A DNA stretch of 64,000 nucleotides from Gelatiniphilus marinus (lineage in GTDB: Bacteria; Bacteroidota; Bacteroidia; Flavobacteriales; Flavobacteriaceae): assembly GCF_042678305.1 (NCBI RefSeq), contig NZ_JBHUDT010000003.1. One strand, 5' to 3'. Below are positions 24,937 through 34,869 of this stretch, one piece after another (positions within the stretch are counted from its first letter, which is position 1; every line of letters starts with the position of its first letter). A program made the position numbers and the translations under genes. Below the pieces are notes generated by a model. It did no database searches, was not told where the DNA came from, and worked only from the letters and a program-made list of their open reading frames with translations.

Positions 24937-27900
24937 ATGAATTCAGCACAAATAAAGCACACACTATTTATAGTAATGATTCTTCTTTTTTCAAATTTTA
25001 CACAAGCCCAAAATCCAGATTACAAGAAATTATGGACTAAAGTTGACAAACTAGAGGCTGAAGGCTTGCCAAAATCGGCATTAAAAATTGTTGAAAACAT
25101 TTCAGCGAAAGCAAAAAAAGACAACAACCACCCACAACGCATTAAAACCATGTTTTTTAAAAGCAAGTTCGCTTTGGTTTTAGAAGAAGATGCGCAATTA
25201 AAAATTATTAATGATTTTAAAAGTGAAATTGAACAGAGTTCGTTCCCTACCAAAAACATTCTTGAAAATATTTTAGCCAATTTATACTGGCAATATTTTA
25301 ACCAAAACAGGTATAAGTTTTACAACCGAACAAAAACAGAAGCAAAAGCTCTCCCTTCTACAAGCTCAGGGCAAGCTGTTGATTTTAGAACTTGGGATTT
25401 ACAAACGCTTTTTAACGCCATTCATTTGCATTATCAAAATTCTTTGGAAAACGGATTGATGCTTAAATTAGAACCTTTAAGCAATTATAATGTACTTTTA
25501 AACGAGCAAAAAGGCTCTAAAATTCACAGACCGACTTTGTTCGATTTTTTAAGCCATAATGCCTTGCAGTTTTATAAAACTAACGAAACACATATTACCA
25601 AACCAGCTTACAAATTTGAAATTGATAACCCGAGGTTTTTAGGTGATGCAGGAATGTTTTCAACGCTAACAATAGAATCAAAAGATTCAACATCATTACA
25701 ACTTAACGCTCTTAAGATTTATCAAGACTTAATTCGATTTCATTTAAAAGATGAATCGCCCTTGGCATTGGCTGATGTTAACATCGATCGATTAAAATTT
25801 GTAAATAGGCATGCTACTTTTAACGACAAACAACTCATTTTATTAAACGTTTTAAAAACCGAAAGCGAGCAATTTAAAACCCACGAAGTTTCTGGGTTGT
25901 ACGACTTTGAAATAGCATCAATTTATTATCAGCAAAGTTTAGAATATCAACCAAAAAACAAAGAAGAAAACCGTTGGAAAGCTAAAGAAGCCATTGCTGT
26001 TTGCAACAACGTTATTGCTAAATTCCCGAAAAGCAATGGCGCCGAAAAATGTGCGGTTTTAAAACAACAAATTGAGCAGCAAACACTTGAAATTACAACC
26101 GAAAGTTTTCTGCCCATCCTTAAAGATTCACGTTTGTTAATCCGTTATAAAAACTTAAATCAGCTTCAATTTAAAATCTTTAAAATCTCTCGAAATCAGT
26201 TAGAAAAATTTAATAAAACCTATAGAAAAGAAGAGCAATTAGCGTTTATAAAAAAGTTAGAGCCCACAACCAAATGGAATAATAGTTTGCGAAACGAAAA
26301 CGATTACCAAACACATACAACTGAGATTTTATTGCCAAAGCTAAACAATGGCAGTTATTTGGTTTTTGCATCAGTAGAAAATAACGAAAACACCTTTGCT
26401 TTTAGCAGCATTCAAGTTACCGATTTGGCTTTGGTTGAAACCGATAAAACGGATTATAAAACTTATCAAATAATCGATAGAAACAACGGTAATCCTATTA
26501 GCAATGCCAAAGTGGAATTAAGCTATTTTAGGAACAATATCCAAACCAAACAAACCGAAAACCGCACCACAGATTTACACGGAAAGATAAACATAAAAAA
26601 AACAAAAGCATATTACAGAAATGTAAACTTAAAAGTAAAACAAAGTAATGATTTGGCGTATTTTGGAGCGTATTACATCTATCAGTATTATAAAAACCAG
26701 AACGAAAAAACAACTTACAAATCGTTTCTGTTTACAGACAGAAGCATTTACAGACCCGGGCAAACCGTTTATTTTAAGGCTATTGCCATAAGAACCGAAA
26801 GGGGCAAATCTGAAGTTTTGGCCAATCAAGATGTTTATGCAACCTTGTATAATACCAATGGCGAGGAAGTAAAAGAGCTGGAGTTTAAAACCAACGAATA
26901 CGGCTCGGTTACCGGTGAATTTATATTGCCAAACGCGGGCTTAAATGGGCAATATCGTATTACGCTGGAAACAGATTATGGAAATATCGATTTATTTTCC
27001 GAACACTATTTTTCGGTTGAAGCATACAAAAGGCCCAAGTTCGAAACCAAGTTCAACCCCATAACCGAAACTTATAAAGTCAACGATTCAGTAACCATAA
27101 AAGGCAACGCTTTGGCTTATGCGGGAAGCAATATTACCGATGCCAAAGTGGTGTATCGTGTACACAGAAAAGTAGAATATCCGCATTGGTATTTTTGGTA
27201 CCGCCCATGGTTTAACAGTGAGCCACAAGAAATTACGCATGGCGAAAGCACAACAAATGCCAAAGGCGAATTTGAAATAACCTTTAAAGCACAACCCGAC
27301 CAAAGTGTCGATAAAAGTAGCCTGCCCGTTTTTAAATACCAAGTAACTGCCGATGTAACCGATTTAAACGGTGAAACACGAAGCGCAACAACCATTGTAA
27401 ATATTGGCTATCATGCATTAACAGCTAATATGTATATCGCCAATACTTTAGATAAAACCAAAAAAGACCATGCGATTACCATTGATACGAAAAACTTAAA
27501 TGGGGAGTTTGTACCCGCAAAAGGAACGGTTAAAATCTATAAACTATTAGCACCTAATTCTGTGATGAGGCAGAGACCTTGGCCTGCCCCAGATTATCAA
27601 GATTTTACAAAAGAAGCTTTTAAAAATTTATTTCCGCACGATGCTTATAACAATGAACAAAACCCAAATAATTGGGAAAAAGGAAAGCTTGTTTTTATTG
27701 CGTCTTTTAATACCGAAAACACGAAAAAACTCAATCTTGGGAAAACTAAAAAATGGCCATCTGGTAAATACCTCATCACTTTAGAAAGTAAAGATAAGTT
27801 TGGGCAAATAGTAAAAGACGAAATTAAAACCACATTGTATAGCAACGCCGATAAAACGTTGGCAGACCATCAATTATTTAGTATTACAAGTAATAAAACT

Positions 27901-30900
27901 GAATACAATGCTGGAGATACTGCCATTATAACTTTAGCCTCGGCAGCCAAAAATATAAACATTACGGTTTCAATTGAAAAACAAAATGAGGTTTTAAAAA
28001 CGCAGGTCATTCCACTGAACAACAATAAGAAAACCATTAACATTCCCATAACGAGCGACGACATAGGTGGCTTTTCTGTTAGCTATAGTTTTGCATCGTT
28101 TAACAGTTTTCAATCGGGAAGTTTAAATATTGTCGTGCCTTATCCTAAAACCGATTTAGATATTCTAACCACAACATTTAGAGACAAGTTACAACCCGGG
28201 ACGGATGAAGCCTGGAGCTTTAAAATTAAAGGGCCAAAAGGCGATAAAGTAAGTGCAGAATTATTGGCAAGTATGTACGATGCGAGTTTAGACCAATTTA
28301 AACCGCATGCTTGGAATTTTAAACCCATCAGCAATCCAACCTATTATTCGTATAATAACATTAATGCGCGACAAAGTTTTGGCACACAAAATTTCAGGGT
28401 TTATAATGATAGGTTTCGTGGGCATTACAAACAGCAAAATTATGACCAATGGGATTGGTTTGGATTTAGTTTTGGGAATAGAAATAGGTATTTAATGAGA
28501 TCTAAATCTTTCAATAGTCGTGTTGCAAGTATTGAAATTGAAGAAGAAGTTATGGCCGTTGCGGACGATGCCAATTTAGATGAAGTTGTGATTACAGGTT
28601 ACGGCACTCAAGAAAAAAAAGAATCCATTGAAAGTGCACCAAATGAAAACTTGGATAAAGTTGAAGCAGAAAAACCAAACTTCAACAACATCAAAATCCG
28701 TAAAAACCTCAACGAAACTGCCTTTTTCTTTCCGCAGTTAAAAACAGATGAAGACGGCAACGTAAGTTTCAGTTTTACCACACCAGAAGCTTTAACCCAA
28801 TGGAAATTACAGCTTTTGGCACACACAAAAACTTTAGAAAGCGCGACTAAAACCTTAACAACCGTTACGCAAAAAGAACTTATGGTGATACCAAACGCAC
28901 CTCGTTTTTTACGCGAAGGCGACCAAATAAGCATCAGCACAAAAATTGCAAACCTAACTGATAAGCCACTTTCGGGGCAAGCGGCTTTAATATTAACAGA
29001 TGCCATTTCTGGGAAAGACATATCAGAAAAGCTGCTCAGTTCTTCTCCTTCGGGGAAGCTAGTTGGGGCTTTTACCGTTTCACCAAAAGGCAACACTCAA
29101 GTATCATGGCATTTATCCATCCCCGATAATGTGCAAGCGGTTCAATATAAAGTGATTGCCAAATCTGGAAATTTTACTGATGGCGAACAAAATGCGTTAC
29201 CAGTTTTAAGTAACCGCATGTTGGTTACCCAAACATTACCGATGTGGGTAAGAAGCAATCAAACTAAAACATTCACTTTGGGTAAGTTGGCTTCGACAGG
29301 CTCAGCCACCAAATCTTCAACTTTAAAAAACCACAAATTAACTTTAGAAATAACCTCCAATCCGGCGTGGTATGCAGTACAAGCTTTACCCTATTTAATG
29401 GAATATCCTTATGAGTGTAACGAGCAAACTTTTTCGCGTTATTATGCCAATGCATTGGCGAGCCATATTGTAAACTCAAACCCAAGAATTCAAGAGGTTT
29501 TTAATCAATGGCGAAATACTGATGCTTTACTTTCTAACTTAGAAAAGAACGAAGAATTAAAGTCCATTTTAATTCAAGAAACCCCATGGCTTCGTGATGC
29601 ACAAAGTGAAACCGAACAGAAAAAACGTATCGCTTTATTATTCGATTTAAACAAAATGAATAACGAATTGCAATCCGCCAAACGCAAACTGGAACAAAAT
29701 CAAATGCATTCTGGCGCTTGGGCTTGGTTTAAAGGCGGACGTGAAAATAGATATATAACCCAACATATTATTACCGGTTTTGGACATCTTAAAAAACTGA
29801 ATGTTACTCAAATGGACAGTGAAGATTCGATGACTCAAAAAGCCATCAATTATCTCGATACCGAATTTGTAAAAGAATACAATGATATTAGAAAATACGA
29901 TTCAAAAGTCGATTTAAACAAAGATCATTTAAGCTACACCCAATTGCATTATTTGTACATGCGAAGCTTTTTTCCGGAAATTAAAAAATCTGATGACGTT
30001 GAAGAAATCACCAAATACTACCACACGCAAATTCAGAAATATTGGTTAAAACGCTCGCTGTACACCAAAGGTTTAATGGCTTTGGTTGTTGATAGAATGG
30101 GCGATAAAAAAACATCAGCTAAAATTTTAAAGTCATTAAAAGAAAACAGTATTACTAGTGAAGAATTGGGTATGTATTGGAAAGCCAACACCAACTCTTG
30201 GTACTGGTACCAAGCGCCCATTGAAACACAAGCCTTGTTAATTGAGGCTTTTTCAGAAGCAGGAACTGTAATTCAGAGCGAAGCGAAGAATCTTGAAACC
30301 ATCGATAATCTTAAAATCTGGTTGCTTAAAAACAAGCAAACCAACCGTTGGAAAACCACCAAAGCAACCACCGAAGCGGTTTACGCTTTATTATTACAAG
30401 GTAGCGATTGGTTAGGTGCCAGTACTGAGCTTAGTCGAAGTGTAACCGATAGGGTTGATGTGGTTTTAGGCGGTCAAAAAATAGAGCCTTTCAATCCCGA
30501 TAGCTATCGGGAGGAAGCAGTAAAAGCTGAAGCTGGAACAGGCTACTTTAAAACGGCGTGGAATGCCTCTGAAATTAAACCAGAAATGGCCGAAGTACAA
30601 ATTACCAAAAAAGGAAATGGCATTGCTTGGGGTGCTTTATATTGGCAATATTTTGAGGATTTGGATAAAATCTCATTAGCAGAAACACCTTTAAAATTGA
30701 ATAAAAAACTCTTCCTTAAAACCAACACAGATACTGGTGAAGAAATTTCAGAAATCACAAAAAACACCAAAGTCAATATCGGCAATTTAGTGCGCGTTCG
30801 CATAGAATTACGCAGCGACAGGCCCATGGAGTTTGTACACATGAAAGATATGCGCGCCGCAGGATTAGAACCTGTAAACGTTATTTCGAAATACAAATGG

Positions 30901-31107
30901 CAAGACGGTTTGGGCTATTACGAAAGCACCAAAGATGCGAGCACCAACTTCTTTTTTGATTATCTGCCAAAAGGTGTTTATGTGTTTGAATACGATTTAA
31001 GGGTAAACAATGCAGGCAACATGAGCAACGGTATTACAACCATACAAAGCATGTACGCACCAGAGTTTAGCAGCCATAGCGAAGGCGTTAGAATAAAGGT
31101 GGATTAA
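24937..31107 (+). CDS. alpha-2-macroglobulin family protein (MG2 domain, thioester)
   Basis: This 2056-residue exported protein (signal peptide residues 1-25, ending TQAQ) has a helical N-terminal part. MG-type beta domains follow, with the macroglobulin signature DRSIYRPGQTVYFKAIAIR near residue 602, then a bait-like region, an A2M domain (ETAFFFPQLKTDEDGNVSFSFTTPEALTQWKL in sense, about 1255-1285) and a terpenoid-toroid thioester domain. The thioester motif reads YECNEQTF with Cys near residue 1494, so the reactive Cys and Gln are kept. Such proteins are proposed to trap proteases attacking the envelope. Odd features are a TonB-plug-like DEVVITGYGTQEKK near residue 1215 and at least five in-frame chromosomal repeats. 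No PbpC partner is next to it. Confidence 0.92.
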   Translation: MNSAQIKHTLFIVMILLFSNFTQAQNPDYKKLWTKVDKLEAEGLPKSALKIVENISAKAKKDNNHPQRIKTMFFKSKFALVLEEDAQLKIINDFKSEIEQSSFPTKNILENILANLYWQYFNQNRYKFYNRTKTEAKALPSTSSGQAVDFRTWDLQTLFNAIHLHYQNSLENGLMLKLEPLSNYNVLLNEQKGSKIHRPTLFDFLSHNALQFYKTNETHITKPAYKFEIDNPRFLGDAGMFSTLTIESKDSTSLQLNALKIYQDLIRFHLKDESPLALADVNIDRLKFVNRHATFNDKQLILLNVLKTESEQFKTHEVSGLYDFEIASIYYQQSLEYQPKNKEENRWKAKEAIAVCNNVIAKFPKSNGAEKCAVLKQQIEQQTLEITTESFLPILKDSRLLIRYKNLNQLQFKIFKISRNQLEKFNKTYRKEEQLAFIKKLEPTTKWNNSLRNENDYQTHTTEILLPKLNNGSYLVFASVENNENTFAFSSIQVTDLALVETDKTDYKTYQIIDRNNGNPISNAKVELSYFRNNIQTKQTENRTTDLHGKINIKKTKAYYRNVNLKVKQSNDLAYFGAYYIYQYYKNQNEKTTYKSFLFTDRSIYRPGQTVYFKAIAIRTERGKSEVLANQDVYATLYNTNGEEVKELEFKTNEYGSVTGEFILPNAGLNGQYRITLETDYGNIDLFSEHYFSVEAYKRPKFETKFNPITETYKVNDSVTIKGNALAYAGSNITDAKVVYRVHRKVEYPHWYFWYRPWFNSEPQEITHGESTTNAKGEFEITFKAQPDQSVDKSSLPVFKYQVTADVTDLNGETRSATTIVNIGYHALTANMYIANTLDKTKKDHAITIDTKNLNGEFVPAKGTVKIYKLLAPNSVMRQRPWPAPDYQDFTKEAFKNLFPHDAYNNEQNPNNWEKGKLVFIASFNTENTKKLNLGKTKKWPSGKYLITLESKDKFGQIVKDEIKTTLYSNADKTLADHQLFSITSNKTEYNAGDTAIITLASAAKNINITVSIEKQNEVLKTQVIPLNNNKKTINIPITSDDIGGFSVSYSFASFNSFQSGSLNIVVPYPKTDLDILTTTFRDKLQPGTDEAWSFKIKGPKGDKVSAELLASMYDASLDQFKPHAWNFKPISNPTYYSYNNINARQSFGTQNFRVYNDRFRGHYKQQNYDQWDWFGFSFGNRNRYLMRSKSFNSRVASIEIEEEVMAVADDANLDEVVITGYGTQEKKESIESAPNENLDKVEAEKPNFNNIKIRKNLNETAFFFPQLKTDEDGNVSFSFTTPEALTQWKLQLLAHTKTLESATKTLTTVTQKELMVIPNAPRFLREGDQISISTKIANLTDKPLSGQAALILTDAISGKDISEKLLSSSPSGKLVGAFTVSPKGNTQVSWHLSIPDNVQAVQYKVIAKSGNFTDGEQNALPVLSNRMLVTQTLPMWVRSNQTKTFTLGKLASTGSATKSSTLKNHKLTLEITSNPAWYAVQALPYLMEYPYECNEQTFSRYYANALASHIVNSNPRIQEVFNQWRNTDALLSNLEKNEELKSILIQETPWLRDAQSETEQKKRIALLFDLNKMNNELQSAKRKLEQNQMHSGAWAWFKGGRENRYITQHIITGFGHLKKLNVTQMDSEDSMTQKAINYLDTEFVKEYNDIRKYDSKVDLNKDHLSYTQLHYLYMRSFFPEIKKSDDVEEITKYYHTQIQKYWLKRSLYTKGLMALVVDRMGDKKTSAKILKSLKENSITSEELGMYWKANTNSWYWYQAPIETQALLIEAFSEAGTVIQSEAKNLETIDNLKIWLLKNKQTNRWKTTKATTEAVYALLLQGSDWLGASTELSRSVTDRVDVVLGGQKIEPFNPDSYREEAVKAEAGTGYFKTAWNASEIKPEMAEVQITKKGNGIAWGALYWQYFEDLDKISLAETPLKLNKKLFLKTNTDTGEEISEITKNTKVNIGNLVRVRIELRSDRPMEFVHMKDMRAAGLEPVNVISKYKWQDGLGYYESTKDASTNFFFDYLPKGVYVFEYDLRVNNAGNMSNGITTIQSMYAPEFSSHSEGVRIKVD
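25351..25379 (+). repeat. in-frame dispersed repeat (PSTSSGQA type) in macroglobulin gene
   Basis: The bases CCTTCTACAAGCTCAGGGCA are a known-looking flavobacterial repeat (compare TTCGACAAGCTCAACT at 58443-58459). They are translated as LPSTSSGQA near residues 139-147 of the macroglobulin protein, where it interrupts an otherwise Lys/Glu-rich helix. Confidence 0.6.
29041..29072 (+). repeat. in-frame dispersed repeat (SPSGKLVGAF type) in macroglobulin gene
   Basis: TCTTCTCCTTCGGGGAAGCT followed by AGTTGGGGCTTT resembles the flavobacterial repeat with a CTCC-TTCGG-GGAAGCT core. It is read as SSPSGKLVGAF near residues 1369-1379, at the end of a beta-strand-rich segment. Family membership is judged by eye. 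Confidence 0.45.
29290..29310 (+). repeat. in-frame dispersed repeat (LASTGSAT type) in macroglobulin gene
   Basis: GCTTCGACAGGCTCAGCCAC is the half-palindrome of the widespread TTCGACAGGCTCAG repeat. It is translated as LASTGSAT near residues 1451-1458, just ahead of the thioester domain. Confidence 0.6.
30268..30294 (+). repeat. in-frame dispersed repeat (VIQSEAKNL type) in macroglobulin gene
   Basis: GTAATTCAGAGCGAAGCGAA followed by GAATCTT is translated as VIQSEAKNL near residues 1778-1786. This peptide is a frequent translation product of a dispersed chromosomal repeat in Bacteroidota. It lies in a loop of the thioester-domain toroid. Confidence 0.65.
30495..30512 (+). repeat. perfect 18-bp palindrome inside macroglobulin gene
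   Basis: TCCCGATAGCTATCGGGA is a perfect palindrome read as PDSYRE near residues 1854-1859. A one-mismatch relative forms a stem in the cobalamin riboswitch at 18371-18388, and partial copies are seen near 19791-19806. Confidence 0.75.
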
Positions 31108-31110
31108 ATA

Positions 31111-31146
31111 AGAAAGGATATTTATTATTCTCCTTTTTTATTTTTA
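31111..31146 (+). terminator. candidate terminator after macroglobulin gene
   Basis: AGAAAGGA and TCCTTTTTTA form a short stem around an AT-rich loop and are followed by ATTTTT. It sits immediately after the macroglobulin stop. The stem is weak, so the call is tentative. Confidence 0.4.
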
Positions 31147-31230
31147 AAAGTGTCGGAAATCAATCCGTTTTTCAAAACGTTTTAAATGATTAACTTTACA
31201 CTTTGTTTTAAAAACTTAACCTTTTTTATT

Positions 31231-31737
31231 TTGAAAAAAGCAACACCCAAAAATATTGCTTTACCTTTAATAGTGTTTGTTTGTACAATAATAAATTCGT
31301 GTGCTTCAAAAAAAGATGTTATTCAAAATGCTACTGTTGAAGAAACAAACCCCAAACTCATTTTTTTAAATTATAAAATTTCTGAAGATGAAAAAGGCAA
31401 AAAAAACATTCAGTTTATTAATAAAATAATTGCCAACGGAAGGTTGAAAAAAAGTATGGATATAAATAACGGTACTTTTGGCGATTTAATATGCAATCAA
31501 CTTGATAAAAATTTAAATGTGTTACAGAGTATCACTATAAGAAACCCGCTTATAAAAAATTTTGAATTTGTTGACAATTCAAAACAATTCCAAAGAAAAA
31601 AAGTAGTACTAAAGGAAGTTGAGTTTTCATTAAAACTAAAGCTAGAACAAAATACGAAATTTATCAGTATCAACGAAGTTACAACACCTCTATCAAAAAC
31701 AAAGCCGCTTATAAAAACTAAAATCCAATCATTATGA
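31231..31737 (+). CDS. lipoprotein of unknown function
   Basis: A TTG start at 31231 gives a lipoprotein signal (LKKATPKNIALPLIVFVCTIINSCASKKD, Cys at residue 24). An ATG at 31186 is in frame but would place 39 residues before the Cys. The mature part is lysine-rich beta-type sequence with no known motif (KFISINEVTTPLSKTKPLIK at the end). The gene overlaps the M64 peptidase gene by 4 bp (ATGA), which implies translational coupling, so it may act with the secreted peptidase. Function unknown. Confidence 0.65.
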   Translation: MKKATPKNIALPLIVFVCTIINSCASKKDVIQNATVEETNPKLIFLNYKISEDEKGKKNIQFINKIIANGRLKKSMDINNGTFGDLICNQLDKNLNVLQSITIRNPLIKNFEFVDNSKQFQRKKVVLKEVEFSLKLKLEQNTKFISINEVTTPLSKTKPLIKTKIQSL

Positions 31738-33125
31738 AGTATTGTTTACTTTATGCATTATGCTTGCTAAACATAGGATTTGTTAATGCTCAAATTTTTG
31801 ATGTTGACACGATTAAACAATCGGGCGACAATGATAAAAGAATAAACCTTGTCCTTTTAAGTGAAGGCTATCAAACCAATGAATTTTCAAAATTTATTGC
31901 AGATGCCACAAACTTTTCAAATGAAATCTTTACACAACCTCCATTTAAAGAATATGCCAATTATTTTAATGTTTATGCCGTAAAAGTACCATCGAACGAA
32001 AGTGGTACAGATCATCCTGCCAACGCAACCGATGTTACAGAACCTGTTTTTCCTGCCGCTACCAAAGACACCTATTTTAACACCTCTTTCGATACCTCTG
32101 GGTTTCACAGATTATTATATACTTATAACTCCTCGATTGTTTATAATGTGTTAGCTAAAAATTTCCCGGAATACGACCAACCTATAATTTTAGTTAACTC
32201 TCCTGAATATGGTGGCGCTGGTGGACCTTACGCTGTTTCATCAACCGGGAGTAGTGCCAATGAAATTATTATACACGAATTAGGGCACTCTCTCTTTAAT
32301 TTAAGAGATGAATATTACCCTGGCGATATTCATGCTTTTGAAGCTATTAATATGACTCAAGAAACAAACACGAATTTGGTAAAATGGAAAAATTGGATAG
32401 GAACTAATAATATTGGTATTTACCCTTATGGAACAACAGGGGTGGCTGCAACTTGGAATAGGCCACACCAAAGCTGTAAAATGCGCTATTTAGGTGTTCC
32501 TTTCTGCTCGGTTTGTAAAGAAGGTATTATTGAAAAAATACACAGCTTAGTTGGGCCTATAGACTCTTATTTACCAGTTTCAAATTCGGTAACCCCTACG
32601 GCATTTCCTATCGATTTTCAGCTAAATTTAATTAAACCCATCCCAAATACCTTAAAAAGCACATGGACTTTAAACGCTTCAAATTATGAAAATGATGTGG
32701 ATGCTGTTTCTATTATTGAAACCGATTTGAATACGGGAACCAATAATTTAACCGTTGTGGTGCACGATGATTCGCCCATGCTAAGAATTGATAACCACGA
32801 AACCACCCATATTTACACCGTTGCTTGGACTATTACAAAATCGGCTTTAGGAGTTGATGCTATTATTAGCAAAGAAAACAATTTTAATATTTCGTTATTT
32901 CCAAATCCTTCAAACCATATTTTAAACTTAAAAGTAGAAAGTAAAAATGCAGCAAACTTAAAAGTAGATATTATAAGTTTAGATGGTAAAAAGTTGAAAT
33001 CAACAAAAATATCTAATTACAAAAACAATGAAGTTGACATTAGCCGTTTAAGCCAAGGCATGTATTTGGTAAATGTTTACTCAAACAACATGCTTTTAAC
33101 AAGTAAGCGTTTTGTAAAAAACTAG
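31734..33125 (+). CDS. secreted M64 (IgA peptidase-type) metallopeptidase with T9SS sorting domain
   Basis: The 463-residue protein has a signal peptide (MKYCLLYALCLLNIGFVNAQ). The M64 catalytic domain starts with NLVLLSEGYQTNEFSKFIADATNF, and the zinc site HELGHSLFNLRDEY has HExxH at residues 181-185. CKMRYLGVPFCSVCKEGI lies near residue 244. The last 80 residues are a type IX secretion sorting domain (ISLFPNPSNHILNLKV, then LSQGMYLVNVYSNN and a basic end RFVKN), so the enzyme should be exported to the surface or medium. The gene overlaps the upstream lipoprotein gene by 4 bp. Confidence 0.9.
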   Translation: MKYCLLYALCLLNIGFVNAQIFDVDTIKQSGDNDKRINLVLLSEGYQTNEFSKFIADATNFSNEIFTQPPFKEYANYFNVYAVKVPSNESGTDHPANATDVTEPVFPAATKDTYFNTSFDTSGFHRLLYTYNSSIVYNVLAKNFPEYDQPIILVNSPEYGGAGGPYAVSSTGSSANEIIIHELGHSLFNLRDEYYPGDIHAFEAINMTQETNTNLVKWKNWIGTNNIGIYPYGTTGVAATWNRPHQSCKMRYLGVPFCSVCKEGIIEKIHSLVGPIDSYLPVSNSVTPTAFPIDFQLNLIKPIPNTLKSTWTLNASNYENDVDAVSIIETDLNTGTNNLTVVVHDDSPMLRIDNHETTHIYTVAWTITKSALGVDAIISKENNFNISLFPNPSNHILNLKVESKNAANLKVDIISLDGKKLKSTKISNYKNNEVDISRLSQGMYLVNVYSNNMLLTSKRFVKN

Positions 33126-33127
33126 AG

Positions 33128-33649
33128 CTATTCTTTTGGTGGATAGTTAACTAATACTTTATCCAAAATAGCATTTAAACGCGCTGTTCTGTTTTCCGGA
33201 GATGCATTGGGGTTATAACTAGATTCGCTAACGGCTTGCCAAAAAAGGCCTTTGCCGTTTTCGTCAACAAAATCTATAGTTATTTTTCTATTTACTCCAG
33301 ATTGCCCAATAGGAATACCAACTGATAAACCTCCGCCAACATTACGTCCGCCGCCACCTAAACCAACACCAACGGTATTGCGCTGTGCTGCTTTAAATTC
33401 GCTACTTTTTATATCTATAAAAAAGTCTGGTTTTTCGGCTAAACTAAAACCCTTTGCTTGCATTTTTGCATCAAAAGCATCCAAAAAACGTTTGGTATCC
33501 AAATCGCTTAAACCCGTTTTCATATCGGCGTAATAGTTGTAGGTTTTGTATTTTGAGAAGTTTGTGCTTGTATCGAAATCGTAATTAACACGAATGGGGG
33601 CACAGGCGTTAATTAATAAGATTAGTGTAATTAATTTAAGAAATTTCAT
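33128..33649 (-). CDS. DUF4136 domain lipoprotein
   Basis: The 173-residue protein has a lipoprotein signal (MKFLKLITLILLINACAPIRV, Cys at residue 16) and the DUF4136 pattern. The pattern consists of NYDFDTSTNFSKYKTYNY, a mid segment KPDFFIDIKSS, a glycine-rich stretch VGVGLGGGGRNVGGGLSVGI and the C-terminal WQAVSESSYNPN. It converges with the peptidase gene with only 2 bp between stops. Function of the family is unknown. Confidence 0.85.
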   Translation of the reverse strand: MKFLKLITLILLINACAPIRVNYDFDTSTNFSKYKTYNYYADMKTGLSDLDTKRFLDAFDAKMQAKGFSLAEKPDFFIDIKSSEFKAAQRNTVGVGLGGGGRNVGGGLSVGIPIGQSGVNRKITIDFVDENGKGLFWQAVSESSYNPNASPENRTARLNAILDKVLVNYPPKE

Positions 33650-33768
33650 AGCAATAATTTTCTATAAAATTAATCAAAAATTATGCCTTTGAGATAAATA
33701 ATAAAGTTAATTATTTTGTGTGTTGAATTTCTATTCCGATATTTAATCAATATCAAAGCACTATCTCT

Positions 33769-34869
33769 ATGGAATTTAAAACGACTTGTACACTATTGTT
33801 TTTTTGCTTATTCTCGCTAACAACAGTTTCACAAAGCAACCGCCCACAAACACCAAAAACACCTTTTAATTACACATCTGAAGAATTATTTTTTATAAAC
33901 CACAATGCAGATAGCATAAAACTTGCAGGCACAATTACTTTGCCAAAAGACATAAAAAATCCACCCGTTGTTATCCTAATTAGTGGCTCCGGCCCTCAAA
34001 ACAGAAATGAGGAAATTATGGGACATAAACCATTTTTAGTGCTTTCTGATTACTTATCTAATAATGGTATTGCGGTTTTAAGATATGACGACAGAGGTAT
34101 TGGGAAATCTGAAGGCGATTTTAATTCAGCAACTACTTTTGATTTTGCCACCGATGTTGATGCAGCTATTGAGTATTTAAAAACTAGAAAAGATATTGAT
34201 GATGCTAAAATAGGATTGATTGGACATAGTGAAGGCGGTTTAATTGCGCCAATAGTGGCATCACAAAATAAAGATGTGGCTTTTATTGTTTCTCTTGCCG
34301 GTACTGGCATTGTTGGTAGCGAAGTTATTCTTACGCAATCTTGGGAAATAGCAAAACAAATGGGTGCGCCAGAAGCAACCTTAAAATTTAACGACACTAT
34401 TTCTAAAATGGCCTATAATGTAATTGAAACAGAAACTGATAGCACTCAAATAAAGCTTAAAATAAAATCTAAATTAAATGCTTATAAAGAGGATAATGCA
34501 TCTAGCCCTTATGCTTTTTATATAAACGACCAACTTATTGATAAATTTAACAGTCTTGCAAGTAATAAGTGGCTAACTACGTTTATAAAAACCAACCCTC
34601 AAGATTATTATGCTAAAACAAATTGTCCTGTTTTGGCTTTAAACGGAAGCAAAGATTTACAAGTACTACCTAAGCTTAATTTAAACGGCATTGAACAGGC
34701 ACTTAAAAAAGCAAATAATAAGGATGTTACCATTAAGGAATTAGAAGGTTTAAATCATTTGTTTCAAACTTCAGAAACCGGAAACCCAAGTGAGTATATA
34801 AAAATTGAAGAAACCTTTTCTCCTATAGCTTTAGAGATAATTAAAGATTGGATTTTAAAACGATTTTAA
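33769..34869 (+). CDS. exported alpha/beta hydrolase
   Basis: The 366-residue protein has a signal peptide (ending near TTVSQSN). The hydrolase core includes PVVILISGSGPQNRNEE (oxyanion region), IAVLRYDDRGIGKSEG and the nucleophile elbow GLIGHSEGG with Ser in GHSEG. An acid follows in NGSKDLQV and a His in LNHLFQ. This set is complete for a Ser-Asp-His esterase or peptidase of the BAAT/YqiA-like type. The substrate is unknown. The region upstream (33650-33768) is AT-rich and divergent from the DUF4136 gene. Confidence 0.87.
   Translation: MEFKTTCTLLFFCLFSLTTVSQSNRPQTPKTPFNYTSEELFFINHNADSIKLAGTITLPKDIKNPPVVILISGSGPQNRNEEIMGHKPFLVLSDYLSNNGIAVLRYDDRGIGKSEGDFNSATTFDFATDVDAAIEYLKTRKDIDDAKIGLIGHSEGGLIAPIVASQNKDVAFIVSLAGTGIVGSEVILTQSWEIAKQMGAPEATLKFNDTISKMAYNVIETETDSTQIKLKIKSKLNAYKEDNASSPYAFYINDQLIDKFNSLASNKWLTTFIKTNPQDYYAKTNCPVLALNGSKDLQVLPKLNLNGIEQALKKANNKDVTIKELEGLNHLFQTSETGNPSEYIKIEETFSPIALEIIKDWILKRF

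Noticed and set aside
28608..29096. Antisense open frame of 162 codons in the macroglobulin gene
   Set aside because: It has no recognisable features and overlaps fully with a conserved A2M domain on the other strand.
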